From an uncultured Roseburia sp. (GTDB lineage Bacteria > Bacillota > Clostridia > Lachnospirales > Lachnospiraceae): a DNA stretch of 6,307 nucleotides. The stretch is taken from assembly GCA_947384095.1 (NCBI GenBank), contig CANDFU010000110.1, positions 1 through 6,307 of the forward strand, written 5' to 3'. Within the stretch, counting starts at the first letter, position 1; every line of letters starts with the position of its first letter. The notes beneath the pieces were generated by a model that made no database searches, was not told where the DNA came from, and worked only from the letters and a program-made list of their open reading frames with translations. Both the position numbers and the translations under genes were made by a program. This document shows, piece after piece, positions 6,282 through 6,307 of this stretch.

Positions 6282-6307
6282 CGAAGAAATCACCGCGGAG
6301 GATTGTG
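6247..6307 (+). CDS. Start of an unidentified gene (3'-truncated by window edge)
   Basis: Twenty codons and one extra base are visible, reading MKTEKNQRWIFNEEITAEDC, open to the window edge. It is in a different frame from the transporter gene and overlaps its last 35 bases. It has a plausible Shine-Dalgarno sequence at 6235-6240. The start is polar with no signal peptide or membrane helix so far, suggesting a soluble protein. Twenty residues are too few to name a family. The overlap suggests that it is translated together with the transporter and may act on the same solute, which is inference. Confidence 0.6.
   Translation, partial: MKTEKNQRWIFNEEITAEDC

Overview
The window is a compact, one-directional stretch of bacterial chromosome: seven coding regions, all on the + strand, with short gaps or overlaps, and each start visible in the window preceded by a purine-rich Shine-Dalgarno sequence. 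No RNA gene, insertion sequence, phage gene, CRISPR array or convincing intrinsic terminator was found. The purine-rich coding strand, strong GGAGG-type ribosome binding sites, ECF-type vitamin uptake component, clostridial-type Mrp with a cysteine-rich N-terminus and PepF/M3-type peptidase point to an anaerobic Firmicute. A moderately GC-rich Clostridia member, probably Lachnospiraceae, is my best inference. No marker gene fixes the taxon.

Layout: (1) 1-453, the 3' part of an ECF transporter S component (membrane substrate-binding subunit). (2) 476-1561, mtnA, methylthioribose-1-phosphate isomerase, complete with both catalytic residues. (3) 1634-2488, a Mrp/NBP35-family P-loop ATPase for Fe-S cluster delivery. 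(4) 2495-2529, a strong RNA hairpin between genes. (5) 2552-3247, an unrecognised 231-residue soluble, mostly helical protein with a CHEC motif. (6) 3275-5026, an M3-family oligoendopeptidase with an intact HEXXH site. (7) 5052-6281, a 12-segment major facilitator transporter of 409 residues. (8) From 6247 to the window edge, the first 20 codons of another gene overlapping the end of the transporter gene.

The genes probably form one or two transcription units: ECF-S/mtnA are 22 bases apart, and unknown/pepF/MFS/3' gene are separated by 25-27 bases or overlap. Functionally this looks like housekeeping and salvage: uptake of a small molecule, recycling of the methylthioribose moiety left by S-adenosylmethionine use, Fe-S protein maturation, peptide breakdown and solute transport. 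No single shared pathway is evident. I found no convincing undescribed system. The most useful leads are the uncharacterised 231-residue protein, the hairpin before it, and an mtnA with no other salvage gene in view.
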